A stretch of 64,000 nucleotides of DNA, from NCBI RefSeq assembly GCF_000495855.1, contig NZ_AWGF01000004.1:248001-312000 (forward strand). Reading direction: 5' to 3'. Made by a program: the position numbers and the translations under genes. Under the pieces are notes generated by a model. That model worked only from the letters and a program-made list of their open reading frames with translations. It ran no database searches and was not told the origin of the DNA. Numbering within the stretch: the first letter of the stretch is position 1; each line of letters opens with the position of its first letter. This stretch comes from Asticcacaulis sp. YBE204 (GTDB taxonomy: Bacteria; Pseudomonadota; Alphaproteobacteria; Caulobacterales; Caulobacteraceae). Shown piece by piece: positions 24,344 through 32,742 of this stretch.

Positions 24344-27300
24344 ATGAAACTATCCAAATCCGGCCGCCTGACGGGAAGCGTCTCGGCGCTGGCCCTGAGG
24401 AGTGCGGCCCTGAGTGCGGTGGCCTTAGGTCTGGCCGCACCGGTCATGGCTCAGGAAGCCAAGACAACAGAGGACGTCACCGAGGTTGTCGTTACCGGGC
24501 AGCGCGCGCAGGTCAAGACCGCGCAGAAGCTCAAACGCGATGCCGAAAGCGTCGTCGATTCCATTACCGCGACCGATATCGGCGCTCTGCCGGACCGTTC
24601 GGTGTCCGAGGCCCTGCAACGCGTGGCGGGCGTCACCCTGCAACGCACCGACGCGGCCCGCGATCCGGCGCGCCTGTCCGGCGAAGGCGGCGCGATCTTC
24701 GTGCGTGGCCTCAGCTATGTGACGACGCTGCTCAACGGGCGCGAAGTCTTCTCGGCCAAGAACGGCCGCTCGATCGGTTTCGAAGACGTCTCCGCCGACC
24801 TGATGGCCGGGGTCGACGTCTATAAGAGCACGGTCGCCGAACAGATCGAAGGTGCGCTCGGCGGCACGGTCAATCTGCGCACCCGCCTGCCGTTCGACTC
24901 GAAAAATCGCATCATCGCCTTCACGGCGGATCGCAACTACGGCGATCTGCGCGACCAGGCTTTCGTGTCCGGCGGCATCACCTATTCCGACCGCTGGGAC
25001 ACGCCGATCGGCGAAGTCGGCCTGCTGCTCAACGCTTCGGTGTCGAACGTGGGCACGCGCTCGAACGCCTTCACGACCGACCGCTTCGATCAGGTGGCCG
25101 GCGTCGGCACGACCTCGACGGCGGACGACCGCTTTGCCCCGAAGGCGGCGGGCTACCGCACCATCGACTGGGAACAGAAGCGCGAGGCCGTAGCCGCCGC
25201 GGTTCAGTGGCGTCCGCTGGATACGCTGGAATTCACCCTGCAATATCTGAACACCAAGGCGACGCCGAAGAGCCTCGAACATTCGACCGGTTATTCCGAC
25301 AATCTGCTGTCGCCGAACAGCAGCTACACCTACGATTCGCAAGGACAGTTCACCGGCGGGGTGTTCAACAACACCATCCACCGCAACGTCACTCGTTCGG
25401 GCGTCGATAACAAGGAAACCTCGGACATCTCGCTGGGGGCCAAGTGGCGCGTCAGCGACAAGCTGACGCTGAACGCCGAATACCAGAAGGTGAAATCGAC
25501 CTCGAAGGTCATCAGTTTCACCGTCGGCACCGAACTGATGGATCAGGTCGACGTCAAGCTTGACCTTTACGGCAGCAAGACGCCGGTCTTCACGACCTAT
25601 AATGCCTGTTACCGCGACTGTACGCCGACTATCCCGACGGTGGCCAATGTCAACGACCCGACGCGTTACCTGTATAATTTCGCGATGGACCACCTTGAGG
25701 ACAATGACGCCGAGCAGTCCGCCTATCGCGTCGATGCGCTCTATGAGTTCGATTCCGACTGGCTGCGCTCGCTGAAAGGCGGCATCCGTGTCGCCGACAA
25801 GACCGCGACGACGCGTGAGAACGGCTATAACTGGGGTGCCGTATCGCAGGACGCCGCCTGGAACGGCAACAACGTCACCAAGGACCCGCCGATTTCCGGC
25901 ATGATCGACTACTACAACTTCGCCAACTTCTTCCGCGGCGACGCGCAGGCGCCCGCGGGCGGGGTCTTCCCGTCGGTGCAACTGGCCGACTATTACGGTT
26001 CGCGCGACAAGATCGCCACAGCCGCCGCCGATCTCGGCTGGGGCTGGGTGCCGTTCAACGGCAATTACGACGCCGTCGAACCGGGCCGCGCCGATAACCC
26101 GACGTCGGGCACGATCACACAGAACGAAAAGACCAGCGCGGTCTACGGTGTCCTGCGCTTCGGCAACGACACGATCATGCAGGGCTTCGACGGCAATGTC
26201 GGCGTGCGGGTGATCAAGACCGAACTGAGCAACGGCACTGGCCTGCGCGGCAATCCGGGGGCGCTGGCCAATGTGACGGCGGCCAATATCAACCCGAATT
26301 CGTCGGCGGCGCTACGTCAGGAAGTCCTCGACGCCATCGCCATCACGGCGGTCGGCGGCACGGTCAAGGGCATCCAGATCGAGAACGAATATACCGACGT
26401 CCTGCCCAGCCTGAACCTGCGCCTCAAGGCCACGGATCAGGTGCAGTTGCGCCTGTCGCTGTCCAAGGCCATCGTCCGGCCGAGCTTCGGTCAGATGCAG
26501 CCCTATACGACGCTGGGCGTGTCGGCGACGCTGGTGCAGGCGCTCGGTCCCAACGGTCAGCCGATTCCGGCACCGACCCAGGCCGATCCGACGGCGACAC
26601 TGCAATATGTCAGCGCCATCGAATATAACGGGTCCGGCGGCAATCCGAACCTGCAACCGATGGAAGCCAATGCCTACGACTTTTCGGCGGAATGGTACTT
26701 TGCCCCAACGGGCAGCCTGACCCTGGCGGTGTTCAGGAAAGACCTGAAGAACTACTTCTTCGGTTCGACCGAGAACGAAAGCTATACCATCGGCGGCAAG
26801 ACCAAGGCCTATAGCGTCTTCCGTACGCGCAACGGCGACAAGGGGACCATCGACGGTCTGGAACTGGCCTATTCGCAGTTCTACGACTTCCTGCCGGGAC
26901 CCTTGTCCGGTCTGGGGCTTCAGGCCAACTACACGATCGTCAATTCGTCGGGCGGCAAGAATACGGCGGTCAATATCTCCGAGCCGGAACAACGCTCCGG
27001 GGCGCAGGCCGACCTGCCGCTGGAGGGTCTGTCGGAAAAATCCTACAATGTCGCCTTCATCTACGAAAAGTACGGCATTTCGGCGCGTCTGGCCTATAAC
27101 TGGCGCTCGGAATATCTGATGACGACCTCGGCGGCCAATATCAAGGCGCCGGTGTGGTCGGAAGACTACGGTCAGTGGGACGGCTCGATCCTCTATTCGG
27201 TCACGCCGAAGCTCAAGCTGGGGCTTCAGGTGACCAATCTGGGCCGCGAAAAGACCTATCTCAAGGTCGGCAACCCGGATCGTCTGGCGCGCTATGCGTG

Positions 27301-27349
27301 GTTCGACACGGACCGCCGCGTGGCGATCACCCTGCGCGGTCAGTTCTAA
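24344..27349 (+). CDS. TonB-dependent outer-membrane receptor (Caulobacter/Xanthomonas type)
   Basis: A 1001-residue receptor: a signal peptide ending AAPVMAQ, a TonB-box/plug start TEVVVTGQRAQ, then the plug motifs ALPDRSVSEALQRVAGVTLQR and GALGGTVNLRTRLPF. A 22-stranded barrel follows, ending in Phe (ITLRGQF). It imports a bulky nutrient using TonB energy; the neighbours (halogenase-like protein, FucP-family carrier, ROK kinase) suggest an oligosaccharide or glycoside. GAGGGAG precedes the ATG. A strong terminator follows at once. The ligand cannot be read from sequence. Confidence 0.94.
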   Translation: MKLSKSGRLTGSVSALALRSAALSAVALGLAAPVMAQEAKTTEDVTEVVVTGQRAQVKTAQKLKRDAESVVDSITATDIGALPDRSVSEALQRVAGVTLQRTDAARDPARLSGEGGAIFVRGLSYVTTLLNGREVFSAKNGRSIGFEDVSADLMAGVDVYKSTVAEQIEGALGGTVNLRTRLPFDSKNRIIAFTADRNYGDLRDQAFVSGGITYSDRWDTPIGEVGLLLNASVSNVGTRSNAFTTDRFDQVAGVGTTSTADDRFAPKAAGYRTIDWEQKREAVAAAVQWRPLDTLEFTLQYLNTKATPKSLEHSTGYSDNLLSPNSSYTYDSQGQFTGGVFNNTIHRNVTRSGVDNKETSDISLGAKWRVSDKLTLNAEYQKVKSTSKVISFTVGTELMDQVDVKLDLYGSKTPVFTTYNACYRDCTPTIPTVANVNDPTRYLYNFAMDHLEDNDAEQSAYRVDALYEFDSDWLRSLKGGIRVADKTATTRENGYNWGAVSQDAAWNGNNVTKDPPISGMIDYYNFANFFRGDAQAPAGGVFPSVQLADYYGSRDKIATAAADLGWGWVPFNGNYDAVEPGRADNPTSGTITQNEKTSAVYGVLRFGNDTIMQGFDGNVGVRVIKTELSNGTGLRGNPGALANVTAANINPNSSAALRQEVLDAIAITAVGGTVKGIQIENEYTDVLPSLNLRLKATDQVQLRLSLSKAIVRPSFGQMQPYTTLGVSATLVQALGPNGQPIPAPTQADPTATLQYVSAIEYNGSGGNPNLQPMEANAYDFSAEWYFAPTGSLTLAVFRKDLKNYFFGSTENESYTIGGKTKAYSVFRTRNGDKGTIDGLELAYSQFYDFLPGPLSGLGLQANYTIVNSSGGKNTAVNISEPEQRSGAQADLPLEGLSEKSYNVAFIYEKYGISARLAYNWRSEYLMTTSAANIKAPVWSEDYGQWDGSILYSVTPKLKLGLQVTNLGREKTYLKVGNPDRLARYAWFDTDRRVAITLRGQF

Positions 27350-27372
27350 AAGCTGGTCGTCGATATCCGAAG

Positions 27373-27410
27373 CCCGCCCGGTTCTGCGTGACCGGGCGGG
27401 TTTTCGGTTT
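27373..27410 (+). terminator. Rho-independent terminator after the TonB receptor
   Basis: CCCGCCCGGT and ACCGGGCGGG form a perfect 10-bp stem with an 8-base loop, followed by TTTTCGGTTTT. It lies between the receptor and the halogenase-like gene, so it could limit downstream expression. Confidence 0.92.
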
Positions 27411-27466
27411 TACAGTGACATCAACCGAACGCAGATTCGGACATATCTTCAGGACGGGGAGCGCGC

Positions 27467-29005
27467 ATGTCGGGCGAACATATCAAACACATCGTCATTG
27501 TCGGCGGCGGCACGGCAGGCTGGATGTCGGCCACGACCCTGTGGCAGGCCTTTCAGGGCAAGCGGGTCAGGATCACCCTCATCGAATCCGACGAAATCGG
27601 CACCGTCGGGGTAGGCGAGGCGACCATCCCGCCGATCCGGCGCTTCAATTCGCTGGCCGGGATCGACGAGGTCGAGTTCGTCAAACGCACCCAGGCGACG
27701 TTCAAGCTGGGGATTGAGTTCGTCAACTGGACGCGTCAGGGCCACAGCTACATCCACCCCTTCGGCCATTTCGGCAAGCCGATCGACCTGATCTCGTTCC
27801 ACCACTACTGGCTGCGGATGAAGGCAGCGGGCGAGGATGTGCCGCTCGATGCCTATTCGCTGCCGATCATGGCCGCGCGCAACAACAAGTTTCTGGTCGG
27901 GCCGAACGACCCGGAGTCGGTGTTTTCGACCTATTCCTACGCCTTCCACTTCGATGCCGGACTCTATGCACGGTTTCTGCGCGACCACTGCGAACAGCGT
28001 GGCGTCAAGCGCGTCGAAGGCAAGATCACCAGGGTCAATCTCAATCCCGAAGACGGTTTTATCGACAGCGTGACTCTGGATCGCGGCGAAACCATCGAAG
28101 GCGACCTGTTCATCGACTGCTCCGGTTTCCGCGGCCTGCTGATCGGCGAGGCGCTGGGCGTCGGCTACGACGACTGGTCGGCCTTCCTGCCGTGCAACCG
28201 CGCGGTGGCGGTGCCGTGCGAAAGCGCCGCGCCGCTGACGCCCTATACGCGCTCGACCGCCCATAAAGCCGGCTGGCAGTGGCGCATCCCCTTGCAGCAT
28301 CGCACGGGCAACGGCCATGTCTTCTGCGCCGACTTCATCAGCGAGGACGAGGCAATTTCGACCGTGATGAACAATCTCGACGGCAAGCCTATGGCCGAGC
28401 CGCGCGTCATCCGCTTTAAAACGGGCAAACGGAAAAAGTTCTGGGAAAAGAACTGTATCGCGGTGGGACTGGCATCGGGCTTCATGGAGCCGCTCGAATC
28501 GACCTCGATCCATCTGGTGCAAAAGGCCATGGCGCGTGCGGTCGGGTTCCTGCCGACGCACCGCCACGACACGGTCAGTCTTGATGAATATAACCGCCTG
28601 ATGCTGGAGGAATTTGTCGAAATCCGCGATTTCCTCGTGCTGCACTACAATGCCACCGAACGCGACGATTCCGACTTCTGGCGCTATTGCCGCAACATGA
28701 CCCTCCCCGAAACGCTCAAGCGGCGCATCGACCTGTTCCGGGCGCGCGGCCGGGTGGTCAGTCATGCCGACGAACTGTTCGGTGAGGCCAGCTACGTGGC
28801 AGTTTTCATGGGGCAGGGCATCGTGCCGCAGGGTTACGACCCGCTGGCCAATGTGCTGGAGACGGAGGATGTCAAAGAGCGCCTGTTCAAGATGCGCGAG
28901 GTCATACGTGACACAGTTCAACGCATGCCGACCCAGGCTCAGTTCATCGAGCGCACCTGCAAGGCCTATTCGATGGAGGATCTGCGCCGCGCTATGGCCA
29001 TGTAG
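27467..29005 (+). CDS. Tryptophan-halogenase-family flavoprotein
   Basis: A 512-residue FAD protein of the PrnA/RebH fold. It has the dinucleotide motif IVGGGTAGWMSA (12-22), a conserved Lys about 80 in ATFKLGIEFVNW at the halogenase catalytic-Lys position, and the family signature GWQWRIPLQHR. FVGLASGFMEPLEST-type flavin-tail residues are seen as VGLASGFMEPLEST. In Caulobacter-type bacteria such genes are often linked to TonB receptors, and their substrate is unknown. The fold motifs are intact, so oxidation or halogenation of an imported aromatic glycoside is possible. GGGGAG precedes the ATG. Confidence 0.87.
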   Translation: MSGEHIKHIVIVGGGTAGWMSATTLWQAFQGKRVRITLIESDEIGTVGVGEATIPPIRRFNSLAGIDEVEFVKRTQATFKLGIEFVNWTRQGHSYIHPFGHFGKPIDLISFHHYWLRMKAAGEDVPLDAYSLPIMAARNNKFLVGPNDPESVFSTYSYAFHFDAGLYARFLRDHCEQRGVKRVEGKITRVNLNPEDGFIDSVTLDRGETIEGDLFIDCSGFRGLLIGEALGVGYDDWSAFLPCNRAVAVPCESAAPLTPYTRSTAHKAGWQWRIPLQHRTGNGHVFCADFISEDEAISTVMNNLDGKPMAEPRVIRFKTGKRKKFWEKNCIAVGLASGFMEPLESTSIHLVQKAMARAVGFLPTHRHDTVSLDEYNRLMLEEFVEIRDFLVLHYNATERDDSDFWRYCRNMTLPETLKRRIDLFRARGRVVSHADELFGEASYVAVFMGQGIVPQGYDPLANVLETEDVKERLFKMREVIRDTVQRMPTQAQFIERTCKAYSMEDLRRAMAM

Positions 29006-29073
29006 CGTGCCAGATAACGCAACAGGCGAAAGCACGTGACGTCGGCGTCGCATTGATTTTAATTATTGCAATC

Positions 29074-29084
29074 TTGTCTGACAA
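29074..29084. promoter_or_regulatory. Perfect operator palindrome TTGTCTGACAA (distal)
   Basis: Exact inverted repeat TTGTC-T-GACAA, matching the TNGT-NNN-ACNA consensus of FadR-subfamily GntR regulators. It lies about 190 bases upstream of the transporter. Confidence 0.65.
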
Positions 29085-29174
29085 ATGCACGTGCAAAGGC
29101 GGGGATTTGTTGATAAGGACAAGGCGATGGGACGGCGATTGCATTTTTCATTTGCCAAGGACGACCGAAGTGCG

Positions 29175-29185
29175 TTGTCTGACAA
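29175..29185. promoter_or_regulatory. Perfect operator palindrome TTGTCTGACAA (proximal)
   Basis: An identical 11-base copy exactly 101 bases after the distal site and followed by the same AT, about 85 bases before the transporter start. Two identical sites in one 265-base gap argue for real regulator binding. Confidence 0.68.
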
Positions 29186-29270
29186 ATGAAAGAGGGGATC
29201 GATACGGGCCACACAGAAGTCTCCTCAAGGAAACCTTTTCGAAGTCACCTCAAACCTACAGGTAGGGTAT

Positions 29271-30644
29271 ATGTCTGAACCGTCAAGCACCGCCAAGCGC
29301 GGTGGCAGCGGCCTCGCTCTGGCCGTCGTCTATGTCACGGCGCTTTTCTTCATCTGGGCGTTCGTTACCAATCTGGTCGATCCGCTGATCCGCGCCGTTG
29401 GCAAGATCTATTCGCTCAATACGCTCGAATCCAATCTGACGCAGTTCGCGTTCTTCATCGCCTATGGCGTCATGTCGATTCCCTCGGCCTGGGTGCTGTC
29501 CAAGTTCGGCTATGCCAAATCCATTCTGATCGGCCTCGGCGGTATCATCGTCGGCTGTCTGATCGCCTATGCGACCCTGTTCACGCACGTTTATGAGACG
29601 ATCCTCGTCGGTCTGTTCGTCGCGGCGTCGGGTATTACGCTGCTTCAGGTGGCGGCCAACCCGCTGATCGCCTCGATGGGTGACGCTAAGAATTCGCACT
29701 TCCGTCTGAACCTGTCGCAAGCCTTCAACTCGCTGGGCGCCTTCGTCGGCGGCTTCTTCGGTTCGACCTACATGTTCAAGGGACCGCTGTTCGAAAAGGA
29801 CGTCGTGGTTACCGAAGCGCTGAAAGCGTCCGGTCTGGTCGATATCACCACCATCTATCTCGGCATCGCTGCCGTGCTGGCCGTCTTTACGCTGGCGGTC
29901 TTCCTGGTGCGCAATACGGTCGCGGCCCATTCGCCCCAGACGTCCGAACACGCGCCGTCGCCGTTCACCGCCCTCACCTCCAAGTGGGCCAATCTGGGCG
30001 CCATCGCTATCTTCGTCTATGTCGGTGCCGAAGTCTGCGTCATCTCGAACCTGATTGGCTTCCTCGAACAGGGGCAAATTCTCGGCCTGCCCACCCGCGA
30101 AGCCGGGCAGTTGATGCCGTTCTTCATGCTGGCGGCGATGATCGGTCGCTTCGGCGGTTCGGTGATCATGCGCTACATCAAGGCCACCACCATGCTGGCG
30201 ATCTTTGCGATCGGGGCGTCGGCGCTCTGCCTGATCATCATCGCCACCAAGGACATGCAGGCGGCGACGATGGGCGGCACGTTCAACTTCTTCGGCCATG
30301 ACACGCCGGTCACCACGGGCTTCATTCCGGGCTTCGCCGCGGTTCTGATCGGCTTCTTCAACTCGATCATGTTCCCGACGATCTTCACCCTGACGCTGGA
30401 GCGTTCGACGGCACCGGCTTCGGCCTCGTCTGGCCTGATGTGTATGGCAATCTGCGGCGGCGGCTTCATCAGCCTGCTGTTCGCCTGGGCCATCGACCAC
30501 TTTACCGCGATGGACGCGTTCAGCGCCCGTTCGCTGGCATTCATCGTGCCGCTGGCGTGCTACCTCTACGTCCTGTGGTTCGCTATCGTGGCGAAGAAAG
30601 CCCCGACCCATGCCATCGAAGAAGGTGTGTCGGGCGGTCACTAA
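29271..30644 (+). CDS. FucP/GluP-family sugar MFS transporter
   Basis: A 457-residue carrier with about 12 membrane spans: VYVTALFFIWAFVTNLVDPL at the start, LQVAANPLIASMGD, FRLNLSQAFNSLGAFVGGFFG, FVYVGAEVCVISNLIGF and FFNSIMFPTIFTL. These are the FucP-superfamily hallmarks, but it is clearly distinct from the fucP at 17414. A ROK kinase gene follows, which favours a hexose such as fructose, mannose or glucose. The upstream double operator suggests induction by a GntR-type factor. Confidence 0.86.
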   Translation: MSEPSSTAKRGGSGLALAVVYVTALFFIWAFVTNLVDPLIRAVGKIYSLNTLESNLTQFAFFIAYGVMSIPSAWVLSKFGYAKSILIGLGGIIVGCLIAYATLFTHVYETILVGLFVAASGITLLQVAANPLIASMGDAKNSHFRLNLSQAFNSLGAFVGGFFGSTYMFKGPLFEKDVVVTEALKASGLVDITTIYLGIAAVLAVFTLAVFLVRNTVAAHSPQTSEHAPSPFTALTSKWANLGAIAIFVYVGAEVCVISNLIGFLEQGQILGLPTREAGQLMPFFMLAAMIGRFGGSVIMRYIKATTMLAIFAIGASALCLIIIATKDMQAATMGGTFNFFGHDTPVTTGFIPGFAAVLIGFFNSIMFPTIFTLTLERSTAPASASSGLMCMAICGGGFISLLFAWAIDHFTAMDAFSARSLAFIVPLACYLYVLWFAIVAKKAPTHAIEEGVSGGH

Positions 30645-30708
30645 GCGTTTGTTTTGTCGCGGTATCGCTTTAAAACACACTGCGGCATTATAAAATGACG
30701 CTATACTG

Positions 30709-30743
30709 AGCGGCCTCGTCATCGACGGGGCCGCTTTTGTTTT
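30709..30743 (+). terminator. Rho-independent terminator after the MFS transporter
   Basis: AGCGGCC and GGCCGCT form the base stem, with an inner CGTC/GACG stem, followed by TTTGTTTTAT. It separates the transporter from the ROK kinase gene. Confidence 0.88.
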
Positions 30744-30759
30744 ATCCTGAGGGTTCAGC

Positions 30760-31677
30760 ATGTTGCGCATCGGCGTCGATTTCGGCGGCACCAAGATCGA
30801 GGCGGCGGCCCTGTCGCCCGACGGGGCGTTTTTGGCGCGTCATCGTCAGCCCAATCCCGGCAATTATGACGACGCGCTGCGGCTGGTCCGCGACCTGATC
30901 GGCCATGTCGAGCGCGAGGCCCGCAGCATAGCGCCCGATCTAGGTACAGCCCCTGCCAGCATCGGCATAGGCTCGCCCGGTTCGGCATCGCCGCACACGG
31001 GTCTGATGCGTAATGCCAATTCCGTCTATCTCAACGGACGCACCTTTCAGGCCGATCTCGAAGAGGTTTTGCAGCGTCCGGTCCGACTGGCCAACGACGC
31101 CAACTGTCTGGCCCTGTCCGAGGCCCGCGACGGCGCGGCCAGGGGCGCGGCGTCGGTCTTCGCCGTCATTGTCGGCACGGGCTGCGGCGGTGGCGTCGTG
31201 GTGAACGGGCGGCTGGTCGAAGGCGCCAATGGCGTGGCCGGCGAATGGGGACACATGCCCTTACCGTGGCCGCAGCCTGAGGAATATCCCGGCCCGGTCT
31301 GCTGGTGCGGTCTGCACGGCTGTCTGGAAACCTGGGTTTCCGGCTCCGGCTTTGCCCGCGACTATCGCGAGGCGACCGGGCGCGACCGGAAGGGCGAGGC
31401 GATCATCGAGGCCATGCGCGCCGGCGATCCCGACGCCACCGCTGCCTTCGGACGCCTTGTGTCGCGGCTGGGGCGCAGTCTGGCGGTCGTCGTCAATCTC
31501 TTCGATCCGGACGTGTTCGTTTTCGGCGGCGGCCTGTCGAATGTCAGCGAAATCTACGATCAGTTGCCGGAGGTGATCTCGCCCTATGTCTTCACCGATA
31601 TCTGGAAGGCGCGGCTGGTTCCGGCGAAATGGGGCGATTCCTCAGGCGTGCGTGGCGCGGCGTATCTGTGGGACTAA
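30760..31677 (+). CDS. ROK-family sugar kinase (fructokinase/mannokinase type)
   Basis: A 305-residue cytoplasmic kinase with the ATP phosphate loop GVDFGGTKIEAAAL, RLANDANCLALSEA (catalytic Asp in NDAN), VIVGTGCGGGVVVNG, GEWGHMPLPWP (zinc His), and the ROK zinc signature CWCGLHGCLETW. The GHMPLPWP form is typical of the Mak/fructokinase branch rather than the glucokinase branch. It would phosphorylate the hexose brought in by the upstream carrier. GAGGG six bases upstream supports the start. Confidence 0.88.
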   Translation: MLRIGVDFGGTKIEAAALSPDGAFLARHRQPNPGNYDDALRLVRDLIGHVEREARSIAPDLGTAPASIGIGSPGSASPHTGLMRNANSVYLNGRTFQADLEEVLQRPVRLANDANCLALSEARDGAARGAASVFAVIVGTGCGGGVVVNGRLVEGANGVAGEWGHMPLPWPQPEEYPGPVCWCGLHGCLETWVSGSGFARDYREATGRDRKGEAIIEAMRAGDPDATAAFGRLVSRLGRSLAVVVNLFDPDVFVFGGGLSNVSEIYDQLPEVISPYVFTDIWKARLVPAKWGDSSGVRGAAYLWD

Positions 31678-31679
31678 CC

Positions 31680-32669
31680 CTATTTAGATAGAGACTCGCT
31701 CATTACCCAGTCCTCGCGCTGCGAACGCACGTCCGTCCCGATCGCGATATCACGCACCGACTGGCATTCGGCCTGCCGGACCAGTCCGGTATCGAGGCTG
31801 ACCGTATATAGGCACCGCGTCGACAGGGTGAAGCGCACCTCGCCGACGGGCTGTATCGCAGTCCGTTTGCGCCGGGCCTCGTCGCGGGCGACCTGTTCGA
31901 GGCGGGGGCGCACGCTGACCGCATAGAGGTCGAGCGCCTTGCGCGTCGGGCCGGACTCGTAGGTGATCTGCGCGGTGCGCGCGGCTTCGTCCCACTTGGT
32001 CAGGGTCAGGGTCTCGCTGGCGCTGAGCGTATCGCCGAGCGGGCCGGGGATCTTCGAATCGAGACGGTAGGGATTATTGAGACTGAGCCCCAGATTGTGC
32101 GGGATGGCCAGCATGGCGTCTTCGGGCAGGAACATCTCGGCGGCCATTTCCGGCGTCACCTGCCCATAGAGGGCGTCGAAGGCATCGGCCTGTCGCGCCT
32201 TCATCAGCCCGGCCTTGCGCATGGCTACCTTTAGACGGGCGCGAAATTTCGGCCATTCGTACAGGGAAAGAGGCGTCAGATTGACGTCTGTCTGATAGGT
32301 GACGCCGCCGACATCGGCCATGACGCCCATCAGTTTCTCAAGTCCGGTATCGTCGTCGGACAGGGTGGCGCCGGTGACCTGAAAGTCCGATTTCAGGATA
32401 GCCTTGACGACGCGATAGCCGTCCTTGACGGGAGTCAGGCTGTTGAGGAATTCGCCGGTATAGACGGCCGTCTTGACCTGGCCGTTGTGGTCGCTGCGGG
32501 TCGTCTTGCGGATCGACTGACGGATCTTGGCGCCCGCTGGAAGGTTCAGATGGATCTGGAGGTAACGCGCTTCGGGCGCGGGTGGGGTTGCCGTTGTCGT
32601 CTCGGCGTACACGGCACCGCTCAGGCCCGTGCCGGCGATGACGATCGCGGTCAATATGCGATTACCCAT
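31680..32669 (-). CDS. Secreted protein of unknown family (paralogue 1)
   Basis: About 329 residues after a signal peptide (MGNRILTAIVIAGTGLSGAVYA). The domain is rich in beta strands and shares several blocks with the next gene: AIPHNLGLSL, SETLTLTKWDEAARTAQITY, a C-terminal cysteine pair (RCLYTVSLDTGLVRQAEC) and a final VMSESL. The two Cys residues flanking that turn probably form a disulphide. I do not recognise the family. Start could instead be 32690; neither has a convincing ribosome site. The two genes are in the same orientation, 73 bases apart. Confidence 0.75.
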   Translation of the reverse strand: MGNRILTAIVIAGTGLSGAVYAETTTATPPAPEARYLQIHLNLPAGAKIRQSIRKTTRSDHNGQVKTAVYTGEFLNSLTPVKDGYRVVKAILKSDFQVTGATLSDDDTGLEKLMGVMADVGGVTYQTDVNLTPLSLYEWPKFRARLKVAMRKAGLMKARQADAFDALYGQVTPEMAAEMFLPEDAMLAIPHNLGLSLNNPYRLDSKIPGPLGDTLSASETLTLTKWDEAARTAQITYESGPTRKALDLYAVSVRPRLEQVARDEARRKRTAIQPVGEVRFTLSTRCLYTVSLDTGLVRQAECQSVRDIAIGTDVRSQREDWVMSESLSK

Positions 32670-32742
32670 GTCCCTATGTTTGCCCAACATCCTGTTACAG
32701 AAAGGTCTTTGTGGCGCGACTTTTGGTCAACTCTGTGGCCAT

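Noticed and set aside
27467..29005. Natural-product biosynthetic cluster around the halogenase-like gene
   Set aside because: No synthase, tailoring enzyme or resistance gene is near; the neighbours are nutrient uptake genes.
27449..30794. Long minus-strand frames opposite the halogenase-like and transporter genes
   Set aside because: They oppose clear proteins with intact motifs and have no ribosome sites.
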